Source of the DNA: Brevundimonas sp.
Lineage (GTDB): Bacteria > Pseudomonadota > Alphaproteobacteria > Caulobacterales > Caulobacteraceae
Direction of reading: 5' to 3'
Length of the DNA: 64,000 nt
Assembly: GCA_003248965.1 (NCBI GenBank)
Contig: QFQU01000017.1
Coordinates: forward strand, 1-64,000
Shown here: one piece after another, positions 26,669-35,275 of the stretch
Layout of the letters: the number at the start of each line of letters is the position of its first letter
Position numbering within the stretch: position 1 is the first letter of the stretch
The notes under the pieces: generated by a model
Databases searched by the model: none
The model's input: only the letters and a program-made list of their open reading frames with translations
What the model was told of the DNA's origin: nothing
Made by a program: the position numbers and the translations under genes

Positions 26669-27925
26669 TCAATGACCGGCGGCGGACTGCGCCGCCGCTT
26701 CGGCCGCCTGTTCCTTGGCCTCGGCGCGGGCGATGCGGCTGGGGTCGGGCGCGGCGCCCATCCGGTCGATCAGCTTGAACACGAACGGATGCAGGGTGAT
26801 CGAGATCAGGGCGGCGGCCAGGATCAGGTCGTGGGTTTCCTGGCTCATGGCGCCCAGGGTCATGCCCAGGGCGGCCAGGATGAAGCTGAATTCCCCGATC
26901 TGGGCCAGGCTGGCGGCGACGGTCAGGCTGGTCTTGCGATCCAGCTTGAACACCGTGGTGATGACCAGGGCCGCCAGGGTCTTGCCGACCACGACGATGC
27001 CGATGACGCCCGCGACCGCCAGCGGCGCCTTCACCAGGATCGACGGATCGAACAACATCCCCACCGAGACGAAGAACAGCACGGCGAAGGCGTCACGCAG
27101 CGGCAAGGACCGTTCCGCCGCATTGTGGCCCAGGGGCGTGCCGTTCAGCACCAGCCCGGCCAGGAAGGCGCCCAGGGCGAAGGAGTGGAACAGATAATAG
27201 GCCACCCAGGCGATGCCCAATGCGATGGACAGGACGCCCAGGGTGAACAGTTCGCGCGACTTGGTGTGGGCGATCCGCACCAGCAGCCAGGGCAGGGCCT
27301 TGCCGCCGACATACAGCATGACAAGGACGAAGACCGCGACCTTCAGCAGGGTCCAGCCGATGTTCAGCGCCAGGGCGCCGCCGTCGATCGTCTGGCCCGC
27401 CGGCATGATGATCATCGGCAGCATCACCAGGGCGATGACGATCACCAGGTCCTCGACGATCAGCCAGCCGACCGCGATGCGTCCGATCTCGCCCTTGTTC
27501 TGCCGACGCTCTTCCAGCGCCCGCATCAGCACGACGGTGGAGGCGACCGACAGGGCGAAGCCCATCAGCAGGCCCTCGACGTCGCTCATGCCCAGGGCGA
27601 ACCGTCCCAGCGCCCAGCCCATGACGGTGGCGGAAGCGATCTGCACCAGGGCGCCGGGAATGGCCACCTTGCGCACCTGCATCAGGTCCTTGGGCGAGAA
27701 GTGCAGCCCGACCCCGAACATCAGCAGGATGACGCCGATCTCGGCCAACTGCGGCGCCAATTCGGTGTCGGCGACGAAGCCGGCGGTATGCGGCCCCACG
27801 ATGACGCCGGCGACCAGATAGCCGACGAGGGGAGACAGTTTCAGCCGATTGGCCAACATGCCGAGCACGAAGGCGAGGACGAAGCCCCCGACCAGGGTGA
27901 GAATCAGGCTGTCGGCATGCGGCAT
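26669..27925 (-). CDS. Cation:proton antiporter, CPA2/KefB-YbaL family, without RCK domain
   Basis: A 418-residue integral membrane protein with about 12 hydrophobic helices. Family features are GYLVAGVIVGPHTAGF, GVILLMFGVGLHFSPKDL, GFALSVASTVVLMRAL, LIVEDLVIV and LAQIGEFSFIL. It resembles E. coli YbaL and KefB/C, which exchange K+ or another cation for protons, but ends with a short Ala-rich cytoplasmic tail where those have a regulatory NAD-binding TrkA-N (RCK) domain. Regulation by nucleotide or glutathione adducts is therefore unlikely. It is alone on its strand with 110 bp upstream. Confidence 0.9.
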   Translation of the reverse strand: MPHADSLILTLVGGFVLAFVLGMLANRLKLSPLVGYLVAGVIVGPHTAGFVADTELAPQLAEIGVILLMFGVGLHFSPKDLMQVRKVAIPGALVQIASATVMGWALGRFALGMSDVEGLLMGFALSVASTVVLMRALEERRQNKGEIGRIAVGWLIVEDLVIVIALVMLPMIIMPAGQTIDGGALALNIGWTLLKVAVFVLVMLYVGGKALPWLLVRIAHTKSRELFTLGVLSIALGIAWVAYYLFHSFALGAFLAGLVLNGTPLGHNAAERSLPLRDAFAVLFFVSVGMLFDPSILVKAPLAVAGVIGIVVVGKTLAALVITTVFKLDRKTSLTVAASLAQIGEFSFILAALGMTLGAMSQETHDLILAAALISITLHPFVFKLIDRMGAAPDPSRIARAEAKEQAAEAAAQSAAGH

Positions 27926-28036
27926 CAGGGCTCCTGTCGCGGGCTTGGAATCGTCTGGCGGTAGGGCTTGCAGTTGGGGCGGGGATTTGGAATGCGCAAG
28001 GCGGCGCGGTGTCGCAAGGGGGACGAAACTGCGGCC

Positions 28037-28876
28037 TCAGGCGGCGTTCGCGCGCGCCAGCAGGGCGCGGGCCTGATCCAGATGCAGTCGTTCGACCATG
28101 GCCCCGCCGATCTGGATCGCGCCCAGACCTTGGGTGTCTTCGGCTTCGAAGGCGGTCACGATAGCCTGGGCCTGGGCGATCTCCTCCGGCGACGGGGAAA
28201 AGGCCCGGTTCGTTGCGGCGATCTGGGAGGGATGGATCAGGCTCTTGCCGTCGAAACCGTAAAGCCGCCCCTGCGCCGCCTCGGCCGCCAGACCCTCGGC
28301 GTCGTCGATCCTGTTGAACACGCCGTCCAGGGCCAAAAGACCATGCGCGCGGGCCACGGCGACGACCATCGCCAGCCACGGCTTGAACGGTTCGCGGTCC
28401 GCCGAAGCCCCCGTCCCCAGGGCCTTGGCCAGATCGTTGACCCCCAGCATCAACCCGTCCAGGGCGCCCCCCGCGGCGGCGATCTCGGTCAGGTTCAACA
28501 GGGCGCGCGGCGTCTCGATCATGGCCCACAGGCGGGCGTCGCGGGGCAGGGCGGCCGAAAGGGCGTGGACGGCTTCCGGCGTCTCCATCTTGGGGGCGAC
28601 GATCAGATCGGCTCCCGCCTCGGCCAGAGCGGCGGCGTCGTCGCTCCCCCAGGGCGTGCCCAGGGCGTTGATCCGCACGCCCACTTGCGGTGTGAAGCCG
28701 CCCTGACGAAGGGCCGCGACGGCGGCGGCCCGCGCCTCGATCTTGCGGTCCGGGGCGACGGCGTCTTCCAGGTCCAGAACGGCCACGTCGCAATCCAGGG
28801 TGCGGGCCTTCTCGATCGCGCGCGGGTTCGAGGCGGGGAGATAGAGGACGCTGCGGACGCGATCGGCGCGCATCAC
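28037..28876 (-). CDS. HpcH/HpaI family CoA ester lyase (citrate lyase beta subunit-like)
   Basis: A 279-residue TIM-barrel lyase of the CitE-like group. The substrate/metal residues appear in RSVLYLPASNPRAIEKA, AVLDLEDAVAPDRK, VRINALGTPWGSDD, the metal Glu in WAMIETPRALLN and Asp in LMLGVNDLAKALG, and GFDGKSLIHPSQI. Members cleave citramalyl-, malyl- or methylmalyl-CoA, or act as malyl-CoA thioesterase; the substrate here is not determined. The start overlaps the stop of the upstream SDR gene by 4 bp (ATGA), so the two form an operon. Confidence 0.9.
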   Translation of the reverse strand: MMRADRVRSVLYLPASNPRAIEKARTLDCDVAVLDLEDAVAPDRKIEARAAAVAALRQGGFTPQVGVRINALGTPWGSDDAAALAEAGADLIVAPKMETPEAVHALSAALPRDARLWAMIETPRALLNLTEIAAAGGALDGLMLGVNDLAKALGTGASADREPFKPWLAMVVAVARAHGLLALDGVFNRIDDAEGLAAEAAQGRLYGFDGKSLIHPSQIAATNRAFSPSPEEIAQAQAIVTAFEAEDTQGLGAIQIGGAMVERLHLDQARALLARANAA

Positions 28877-29550
28877 ACCCGACCCGTCACGGGCGTCAGG
28901 GCTCCCGTCATCGCCCGGCTTTCCGGAGAGGCCAGGAACAGGATGACCTGGGCCAGATCGCCCGGCGCGACCCAGGTCGCGGGATCGGCGTCGGGCATGT
29001 CCTTGCGGTTGGCGGGGGTGTCGATGATCGACGGCAGGACGGCGTTGACCGTGACCGAGGTGGATTTCAGCTCCTCCGCCAGGCTCTGGGTCAGGGCGTG
29101 CACCCCCGCCTTGGCGGCCCCATAGGCGCCCATGCCCGCGCCGGGCTTCAGGGCGGCGGCCGAACCGACGTTGACGATCCGTCCCTCTGGCGAGGCCTTC
29201 AGCGCAGGCAGGGCGGCGCGGCTGGCGTTCAGCGCCGTGGTCACGTTCAGGGCGTACATCCGGTCCCAGGCCGGGGCGGCGTCGTCCAGCGTCTGCCAGA
29301 CGAAGCCGCCGGCGATGTTCAGCAGGGCGTCCAGCCGCCCGAACCGCGCGATCACCGCATCCACCGCCTTCTGCGCCTGATCGGCGTCGGTCAGATCCAC
29401 GCCCCCGACCTCCAACACCCCCTCGGGAACCGCGTGACCCTGGGCGTGATCGATGACCGCGACCTTCAGTCCGGCTTGCAGCGCGGCGTCCAGCACAGCC
29501 TTGCCCAAGACCCCGTGCCCGCCCGTGATGGCGACGACCCGTTCCGTCAT
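28873..29550 (-). CDS. Short-chain dehydrogenase/reductase
   Basis: A 225-residue compact SDR. The cofactor motif TGGHGVLGKAV departs from the classical TGxxxGIG pattern; it then has NIAGGFVWQTL, GSAAALKPGAG, and the catalytic Tyr-x3-Lys in AYGAAKAGVHALTQSL, followed by VLPSIIDTPANRKDMPDAD. The last phrase is characteristic of a group of SDRs found across proteobacteria with unknown substrate. It is the first gene of a two-gene unit with the HpcH-type lyase. Confidence 0.87.
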   Translation of the reverse strand: MTERVVAITGGHGVLGKAVLDAALQAGLKVAVIDHAQGHAVPEGVLEVGGVDLTDADQAQKAVDAVIARFGRLDALLNIAGGFVWQTLDDAAPAWDRMYALNVTTALNASRAALPALKASPEGRIVNVGSAAALKPGAGMGAYGAAKAGVHALTQSLAEELKSTSVTVNAVLPSIIDTPANRKDMPDADPATWVAPGDLAQVILFLASPESRAMTGALTPVTGRV

Positions 29551-29597
29551 GTCCTTCTCCCTTGTCAGGACGACTTAAACCGCGCCTGCCGTTGGTC

Positions 29598-30095
29598 TCA
29601 ACCCTGGCCGAAGACCTTGGCCATCAGCCGCTCCAGCGCGACCTGATCATCGGCGTCGAAAGCCGCCTTTTCCGTCGCATCGACGTCGAACACGGCGATC
29701 AGCCGTCCCTCGCTGTCCAGCACGGGCACGACGATCTCGCTGGCCGAGCGACTGTCGCAGGCGATGTGACCCGGGAAGGCGTGAACATCCTCCACGATCT
29801 GGGTCCGGCGCGTCGCGGCGGCGGTTCCGCACACCCCGCGCCCGAAGGCGATGCGCAGGCAGCCCAGCGTCCCCTGATAGGGGCCGACCACCAGTTCGTC
29901 CGCCTTGTCGGGCGCGACCACATAGAAGCCGGTCCAGAAGAAATGATCGAAGGCGTCCGCGAGCATGGAGGCGACTGTCGCCATCCGCGCCGTCAGATTG
30001 GGTTCGCCGTCCAGCACCGCCAAAACCTCCGCCTCGACCTCGGCGTATCGGGCGGCCTTGTCGGCAGGGCGGTCGATGCGGGCGACATAGGCCAT
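29598..30095 (-). CDS. msrC: Free methionine-(R)-sulfoxide reductase (GAF domain)
   Basis: A 165-residue single GAF-domain enzyme that reduces free Met-(R)-sulfoxide. The three catalytic cysteines are Cys79 (TLGCLRI), Cys89 (GVCGTAA) and Cys113 (HIACDS); their spacing of 10 and 24 equals that of E. coli fRMsr (84, 94, 118). FFWTGFYVV and EIVVPVLD complete the family pattern. It should protect against oxidative damage using thioredoxin. It is monocistronic. Confidence 0.92.
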   Translation of the reverse strand: MAYVARIDRPADKAARYAEVEAEVLAVLDGEPNLTARMATVASMLADAFDHFFWTGFYVVAPDKADELVVGPYQGTLGCLRIAFGRGVCGTAAATRRTQIVEDVHAFPGHIACDSRSASEIVVPVLDSEGRLIAVFDVDATEKAAFDADDQVALERLMAKVFGQG

Positions 30096-30205
30096 GGGAA
30101 CTCCTTCGTTCGGCGCCGCTCATATAGGCTGGCCGGATCGATGAGGGGAGCCCCGCCGGAACGTCGGCCGATTCTGCGTCGTTCTGCCTTCCAAAGGAGA
30201 CGACA

Positions 30206-30379
30206 ATGTTGAAATGGGCTTTGATTTTCGCCGTGGTCGCCGTCATCGCGGGCCTCCTCGGCTTTACCGGCATCGCAGGCGCGGCGGCCGGCATCGCCAA
30301 ATTCCTGGCTGTCCTGGCGCTGATCGTGTTCGCGGTCTTCCTGGCCTTGGGCTTCACCGTGGTCAAGAAAGTCACCTGA
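30206..30379 (+). CDS. DUF1328 small membrane protein (57 aa)
   Basis: A 57-residue protein with two hydrophobic helices: LKWALIFAVVAVIAGLLGFT and FLAVLALIVFAVFLALGFTV. This is the DUF1328 (YtjA-like) family, often stress-induced, of unknown function. The ATG at 30206 has a strong ribosome site AAAGGAGA 6 bases upstream. A UUCG-loop terminator follows the stop by 12 bases. Confidence 0.85.
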   Translation: MLKWALIFAVVAVIAGLLGFTGIAGAAAGIAKFLAVLALIVFAVFLALGFTVVKKVT

Positions 30380-30391
30380 GGCGAAAATGAA

Positions 30392-30415
30392 AACGGCGGC
30401 CTTCGGGCCGCCGTT
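30392..30415. terminator. Bidirectional terminator with TTCG tetraloop
   Basis: AACGGCGGCC (30392-30401) pairs perfectly with its complement (30406-30415) around TTCG. It ends the DUF1328 unit and also lies just after the stop (30421) of the converging small acidic gene. Confidence 0.8.
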
Positions 30416-30420
30416 GTCGT

Positions 30421-30572
30421 TCAGGGGACGATGCCGGTCTGCGGTCCCACGCCGTCGCCCTCCGCCTCGTCATCCGGCAGGACGCCGTCGCGCTTGGCGC
30501 GGTCTTCAAGATCCTCCGCCTCGTCCTGGACGTGCTTGATCTCTTCCGGCGAGGGGGGTGGGTGTCGGTCAT
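30421..30572 (-). pseudogene. Small acidic protein gene, frameshifted in a C-run
   Basis: On the minus strand ATG at 30572 opens MTDTHPP, then the frame runs into Arg-rich sequence without meaning. Shifting frame after a run of six C (plus-strand G6, 30553-30558) gives SPEEIKHVQDEAEDLEDRA, KRDGVLPDDEAEGDGVGP and QTGIVP up to the TGA at 30421. The joined product would be about 50 residues, acidic and probably helical. One more C in the run (seven) would restore MTDTHPPSPEEIKH in frame. I do not know the family's function. The break may be a sequencing error, a real mutation or phase variation. Confidence 0.6.
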
Positions 30573-30657
30573 CGTGTTCTCCATGATCGTTCCGGAAAAC
30601 CACCGACCGGCCGGGCCGTTCCGATTCAGATGAAGCTTTTGATCGAATGGAGGGGAG

Positions 30658-30733
30658 TGGTAGGCCCGGAGGGACTCGAACCCCCAACCAGACCGTTATG
30701 AGCGGTCGGCTCTAACCATTGAGCTACAGGCCC
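30658..30733 (-). tRNA. tRNA with anticodon CAU, probably tRNA-Ile(CAU, lysidine-modified)
   Basis: Read on the minus strand the gene starts GGGCCTGTAGCTCAATGG at 30733, has a 7-base anticodon loop CTCATAA (anticodon CAT at 30700-30698) on a GACCG/CGGTC stem, the T-arm GGGGGTTCGAGTCCCTC, and an encoded CCA end (30660-30658). The D-loop AATGGTTAGAGC resembles the E. coli isoleucine-2 tRNA (AGTGGTTAGAGC) more than the elongator methionine tRNA, so I prefer Ile2, which reads AUA after TilS modification. Identity rests on comparison from memory. Confidence 0.85.
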
Positions 30734-30950
30734 CCAGCGCCTTGGCCAGCGGAGGCCACCGCCTAGCAGGGGCGAGGCGGGCTTGCCAAGCGCCACATGC
30801 CACACGGGCGCCGCGCGGCTTTCGGCGAATTCACGAAGATGAACGGAAACCGGCGCGGGACGGCGGCGTTCATTCAGGCTCGAAAGGCCAAGGTTGCGGC
30901 CATGGATCGGCGAACACGCCGTTCAGGACGACTACGGAGATTTCCCCACT

Positions 30951-31724
30951 ATGACCCGATTGATGAAAACCGCTTCGCTGAAGGCCCTGGCGCTGGGCGG
31001 GGCCATGACCGCCGCCGTCGCCCTGACGGCCGTCGCCACCCCTTCCGCCGCCCAGACTGCGGCTCAGCCCGGAACCGTCCAGATCATGCAGACCGCCCCC
31101 GCCCTGAACCTGTCGGCCTATGGCGAGGTCAAGGTTGCGCCGGACATGGCGACCATCACCTTCGGCGTGCAGACCGAGGCGCCGACCGCCGCCGCCGCCA
31201 TGCGCGACAACGCCGCGCGCATGACCCAGGTCATGCAGGCCCTGCGCCGTGCGGGCGTCGCCGAACGCGATATCCAGACCTCTGGCCTGAACCTGCAGGC
31301 CCAGTACGACTATCAGGAGAACCAACCGCCCAAGCTGCGCGGCTATCAGGCGACGAACCGGGTGTCGGTGCGGATCAACGACCTGAGCAAGGTCGGCACG
31401 ACCGCCGACGCGGTGGTGGCCGCCGGGGTCAATCAGATCGACGGCATCAGTTTTGGTCTCAAGGATCCTTCGGCCGCCGAGAACCAGGCCCGGGAACTGG
31501 CCGTTCGCGCCCTGCAGGCCAAGGCGCAGCTGTACGCCCGCGCCCTGGGCGTCCAACTGGGCGGCGTGCGCAGCCTGAGCGAGGGCGGCGGCTATACGCC
31601 CCCGTCGCCGCCGATGCCGGTGGCCATGTTCGCCCGCGCCCAGATGGCGGATTCGACTCCCGTCTCGGCTGGCGAGATGTCGGTGCGGATCGATGTGAAC
31701 GGCGTCTACGACATCGTCCGCTGA
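30951..31724 (+). CDS. SIMPL (DUF541) domain periplasmic protein
   Basis: A 257-residue exported protein: signal peptide to about residue 34 (TAVATPSAAQ), then the SIMPL/DUF541 domain with LSAYGEVKVAPDMATITFGV near its start, ARMTQVMQALRRAGVAERDI and IQTSGLNLQAQYDY. The later part has GGVRSLSEGG and a final MSVRIDVNGVYDI. E. coli YggE of this family lowers oxidative stress; the biochemical activity is unknown. The ATG at 30951 is chosen because the signal peptide starts there. A GAAA-loop terminator follows. Confidence 0.88.
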   Translation: MTRLMKTASLKALALGGAMTAAVALTAVATPSAAQTAAQPGTVQIMQTAPALNLSAYGEVKVAPDMATITFGVQTEAPTAAAAMRDNAARMTQVMQALRRAGVAERDIQTSGLNLQAQYDYQENQPPKLRGYQATNRVSVRINDLSKVGTTADAVVAAGVNQIDGISFGLKDPSAAENQARELAVRALQAKAQLYARALGVQLGGVRSLSEGGGYTPPSPPMPVAMFARAQMADSTPVSAGEMSVRIDVNGVYDIVR

Positions 31725-31744
31725 TCGCCCGATCAGACCTTGGG

Positions 31745-31772
31745 AAGGCCCGTCGGAAACGGCGGGCCTTTT
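31745..31772 (+). terminator. Terminator after the SIMPL gene
   Basis: AAGGCCCG (31745-31752) pairs with CGGGCCTT (31763-31770), extended by a G-T and two G-C pairs to a GAAA tetraloop, and TT follows. It lies 20 bases after the stop. Confidence 0.75.
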
Positions 31773-31860
31773 CGTATCCGGACGCGCCCTTTGACCGGCG
31801 ACGATCCGCGCCTATGCTGAGGTCTGGCCATTTCCGGCCTTTGCGAGCGCGCCTTCTCCC

Positions 31861-33639
31861 ATGAAGCAATTCTTCCTGACGGTCCTGGGTGTCTTCACCG
31901 GGCTGATCCTGTTCCTTGTCGTCATTCCCGTGGTGTTGGTGACGGTCGCCGTCGCCGGATCGTCCAAGCCGACCCTGCCGGCGGCCTCGGTGCTGGAACT
32001 GGACCTGCGCGAGGGGATCAGCGACCAACCCTCGACCAACCCCTTCTCGGCCTTCGGCGGGTCCAGCCTGTCGGTGACGGAGGTGGTGGACGGCCTGGCC
32101 CAGGCGGGCGCCGATCCCAGCGTCAAGGCCCTGCTGATCCGTCTGCCGGAAAGCGGCATGACCCCCGCGACCGCCGACGAACTGCGTCAGGCCGTGCTGC
32201 GCTTCCGCGCCACGGACAAGCCGGTGATCGCCCACAGCCAGGGTTTCGCGCCATCGGGCGCGGTGATGTCGACCTATATGGTGGGCGCCGCCGCTTCGGA
32301 GCTGTGGATGCAGAACACCGCCGGCTTCCAGGCCACGGGCTTCTCGGCCGACAGCCTGTTCCTGGGCCGCGCCTTCCAGAAATACGGCGTCAAGCCGGAG
32401 TTCGAGCAGCGTTACGAATACAAGAACGCCGTCAACGAATATACGCAGAGCGACTACACCGGCCCGCACCGCGAGGCGATGACCGCCTGGATGACGGCCC
32501 TCTATGACAACGCCCTGGGCTATGTCGCCAAGGACCGCAAGACGACGCTTGAGGCCTTGCGCACGACGATCGAGGCCGGGCCCTACACCGCCGAACAGGC
32601 GCTGGCGAACAAGCTGATCGACAAGGTCGGCCAGGTCGAGGAGGCCGAAGCCGCCGTGAAGACCCGCGCGGGCAAGGGCGCCGAAATCGTCGAGTTCGAC
32701 AGATACGTCTCGGAAAAGGGCGCCCGCACCGGCTCGGGCCGAAACGCCATCGCCATCGTCGGCGGGGAAGGGGCCATCGTCACCGGGCGTGGCGGGAACG
32801 GCGGCTTCGGCGGCGGCTCCAGCATCCATTCCGACGACACGGCCGAGGCCATCTACGACGCCATCGCCGACAAGTCGGTGAAGGCCATCGTCTTCCGCGT
32901 CTCTTCGCCCGGCGGCTCTCCCGAAGCGTCCGAGCAGATACTGGCGGCGGTCAAGGCGGCGCGGGCGGCGGGCAAGCCGGTCGTGGTGTCCATGGGCGCC
33001 TACGCCGCCTCGGGCGGTTACTGGATCAGCTCCCAGGCCGACTGGATCGTGGCCCAGCCCTCGACCCTGACCGGCTCCATAGGGGTGTTCGGCGGCAAGT
33101 TCGTTCTGGCCGACGCCCTCGGTCGGTTCGGCGTGGACATGCGCGAACTGTCGGTCGGCGGACAATACGCCGACGCCTTCTCGCCGACCCAGTCCTTCAC
33201 CCCGGCGCAGCGCGCGGCCTTCGCGGGGCAGATGGACCGTATCTACGACGACTTCGTCACCCGGGTCTCGATCGGCCGCAAACTGCCGGCGGAGCGGGTG
33301 CGTGAAATCGCCAAGGGCCGCGTCTGGACCGGCTCTCAGGCCCTGCCTCTGGGCCTCGTCGACCAGTTGGGCGGCCTGACCGAGGCGGTGGCCAAGGCCA
33401 AGGAACTGGCGAAGATTCCGGCCAACGAGTCCGTGCGCTTCCGCCATTTCCCCAAGCCCAAGTCGACCTGGGAGGCCATCTCGGAGATGTTCGGCGTCCA
33501 GACCGAGGCGGCCAAGGCCCTGGTCATGCTGGGCGGCGTCATGGCCGATCCGCAGGCCCAGACGATCATGCGCCGCATCGACAGCGATCGGATGCGCAGC
33601 CAGGGCGCCGTTGTCCTGGCCGACCAGCCGACGTTCTGA
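31861..33639 (+). CDS. sppA: Signal peptide peptidase SppA, 67K type
   Basis: A 592-residue inner-membrane serine protease that degrades cleaved signal peptides. One N-terminal membrane helix (FFLTVLGVFTGLILFLVVIP) is followed by the two homologous domains of the long SppA form. The catalytic lysine is in the EYKNAVNEYTQ segment of the first domain, and the nucleophilic serine in GAYAASGGYWIS of the second, with the following LTGSIGVFGGKF. Length equals the E. coli enzyme. It stands alone, with a terminator of the previous gene upstream. Confidence 0.95.
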   Translation: MKQFFLTVLGVFTGLILFLVVIPVVLVTVAVAGSSKPTLPAASVLELDLREGISDQPSTNPFSAFGGSSLSVTEVVDGLAQAGADPSVKALLIRLPESGMTPATADELRQAVLRFRATDKPVIAHSQGFAPSGAVMSTYMVGAAASELWMQNTAGFQATGFSADSLFLGRAFQKYGVKPEFEQRYEYKNAVNEYTQSDYTGPHREAMTAWMTALYDNALGYVAKDRKTTLEALRTTIEAGPYTAEQALANKLIDKVGQVEEAEAAVKTRAGKGAEIVEFDRYVSEKGARTGSGRNAIAIVGGEGAIVTGRGGNGGFGGGSSIHSDDTAEAIYDAIADKSVKAIVFRVSSPGGSPEASEQILAAVKAARAAGKPVVVSMGAYAASGGYWISSQADWIVAQPSTLTGSIGVFGGKFVLADALGRFGVDMRELSVGGQYADAFSPTQSFTPAQRAAFAGQMDRIYDDFVTRVSIGRKLPAERVREIAKGRVWTGSQALPLGLVDQLGGLTEAVAKAKELAKIPANESVRFRHFPKPKSTWEAISEMFGVQTEAAKALVMLGGVMADPQAQTIMRRIDSDRMRSQGAVVLADQPTF

Positions 33640-33758
33640 TCCGCCGCCGCGCCGATCCGCCGCACGCAGCCGTGACGGGGGCCGCCATTGACCAGGCGGC
33701 CCGATGGACCGACATTGGGACTTCGGCGTTTCCCGGAAACGCCAGCCAAGGATGATCC

Positions 33759-34082
33759 ATGTTCCAGTCTGAACGTCTCGCCGCCGTCGGTCTTGCCTCG
33801 CGTCGCCGTCCCAACGGTCTCGTGGCCTCGGTGATGTGGCTGGGCGGTCTGGTCGCCACCGTCGCGGCCATGGCCGTCGGCGCGGTCCTGGCGGTCTTCA
33901 CCGCCGCCGCCGTCGCGGTGATCGCCCTGTTCGCCGGGGTGCTGGTCTTCCTGGTCGGCCTGGTGATGCGCGCCCGCCGCAACCTGACGCCGCGCCGCCG
34001 CGCCGGCGACGGAGACGTGATCGAGGCGCGCAAGGTGGACGGCGCCTGGGTCGCCTACGGCTGGGAACGCGACGGCCGCTGA
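33759..34082 (+). CDS. Small two-helix membrane protein, unknown
   Basis: A 107-residue protein with an Arg-rich N-terminus, a long hydrophobic hairpin (ASVMWLGGLVATVAAMAVGA and AVFTAAAVAVIALFAGVLVF), and a basic cytoplasmic tail ending DGAWVAYGWERDGR. I do not recognise the family. The stop is 11 bp from the start of the amidase gene, so the two are probably co-transcribed, and a helper or membrane role near cell-wall recycling is conceivable but not shown. Confidence 0.7.
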   Translation: MFQSERLAAVGLASRRRPNGLVASVMWLGGLVATVAAMAVGAVLAVFTAAAVAVIALFAGVLVFLVGLVMRARRNLTPRRRAGDGDVIEARKVDGAWVAYGWERDGR

Positions 34083-34093
34083 GACCTGTCTCC

Positions 34094-34855
34094 ATGGTCG
34101 ATCCCATCGCGGCGCCCTCGCCCAACTTCAATGAACGCCGGGCGCCGCCGGACATGCTGGTGCTGCACTATACTGGCATGGAGAGCGGAGAGGCGGCTCT
34201 GGCGCGCCTGCGCGATCCGGCGGCCCAGGTCTCGGCCCACTATCTGGTCGAGGAGGACGGGCGCGTCTTTCAACTGGTTCCCGAGGAACGCCGCGCCTGG
34301 CACGCCGGTCGCGGCGTCTGGCAGGGGCAGGACGACTGCAACGGCGCTTCGATCGGGGTCGAGATCGTCAATCCGGGCCACGAATTCGGCTATCGCCCTT
34401 TTCCTGACGCCCAGATCGACGCGGTCATCGCCCTGATCGGCGATATTCGCAGCCGTTGGACCATCCCCGACAGCCGCATCATCGCCCATTCCGACCTGGC
34501 GCCCGACCGCAAGGAAGACCCCGGCGAACTGTTCCCCTGGAAGCGCCTGGCGGAAGCCGGTCACGGCCTGTGGTTCGAACCGGCGCCCGAGCGGATCAAG
34601 GCGCTTGGCGGTCTGCTGCAAAAGGGCGACGAGGGGCTTGGCCCCATGGTGCTGCGCGCCGGCCTGCACCGGTTGGGCTACGGGCTGAAGCCCGGCGGCG
34701 ACTATGACGCCGAGACCGAAACCACCGTCCGCGCCTTCCAGCGCCATTGGCGACCGTCGCGCATCGACGGCGTCGCTGACGGCGAAACCCGCGCCCGCCT
34801 GGTCGGCCTGTTGCAGTTGGCCAGCGCCGAGAGCGCGACGGGCGTGCTGGATTGA
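34094..34855 (+). CDS. N-acetylmuramoyl-L-alanine amidase (AmiD/AmpD-like) with peptidoglycan-binding domain
   Basis: A 253-residue zinc amidase. The amidase_2 domain (about 15-165) has LVLHYTGM with the first zinc His, SAHYLVEEDGRVFQLV, AWHAG, SIGVEIVNPGH, IIAHSDLAPDRKEDPG with the last His and Asp. A C-terminal PG_binding_1 domain (about 190-245) has LHRLGYGLKPGGDYDAET and VRAFQRHWRPSRIDGVAD. It cleaves the bond between MurNAc and L-Ala in muropeptides. No signal peptide is visible at this start, so either it is cytoplasmic like AmpD or the start is further upstream. rnpB follows by about 30 bases. Confidence 0.9.
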   Translation: MVDPIAAPSPNFNERRAPPDMLVLHYTGMESGEAALARLRDPAAQVSAHYLVEEDGRVFQLVPEERRAWHAGRGVWQGQDDCNGASIGVEIVNPGHEFGYRPFPDAQIDAVIALIGDIRSRWTIPDSRIIAHSDLAPDRKEDPGELFPWKRLAEAGHGLWFEPAPERIKALGGLLQKGDEGLGPMVLRAGLHRLGYGLKPGGDYDAETETTVRAFQRHWRPSRIDGVADGETRARLVGLLQLASAESATGVLD

Positions 34856-34887
34856 CCTTGCCGCCCCCATCGCGCATCTAGCGCCTC

Positions 34888-35275
34888 GTCAGACGGCCGG
34901 GCGGTCGCGGCGGACTTCGCGTCCGTCGAGGAAAGTCCGGGCTCCACGGTGAAAAGGCGGCGGATAACTTCCGCCCGGGGCGACCCGAGGGATAGCGCCA
35001 CAGAAAGCAAACCTCCGGCCTTGCGAGGCCGGTAAGGGTGAAAGGGTGGGGTAAGAGCCCACCGCGGACCTGGCGACAGGGACGGCATGGCAAGCCCCGC
35101 CTGGAGCAAGACCAAATAGGGACATCGCGCGGGTCCGCCCGCAGGGGTTCACCGCCCTGGATGTCCGGGTAGGTCGCGAGAACCGACCAGCAATGGTCGG
35201 TCCAGAGGAATGATCGTCGCCGCCTCTCGGGGCGGAACAGAACCCGGCTTACAGGCCGTCTGGCATATTCTTTTT
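34888..35275 (+). ncRNA. rnpB: RNase P RNA, bacterial class A
   Basis: The catalytic RNA that removes 5' leaders from pre-tRNA. It has the conserved blocks GAGGAAAGTCCGGGCTCC (CR I), ACAGAAA, GGTAAGGGTGAAA, the P-loop AGAGG-ATGATCG, and the 3' AACAGAACCCGGCTTACAG. The P1 helix forms from AGACGGCC (34891-34898) with GGCCGTCT (35254-35261), so the mature ends are near 34888 and 35264. TTTTT at 35271-35275 after the P1 stem acts as terminator. It precedes the mra/mur cluster. Confidence 0.95.

Noticed and set aside
34889..35115. Minus-strand frames inside rnpB
   Set aside because: The DNA is fully explained by RNase P RNA conserved blocks and P1 pairing.
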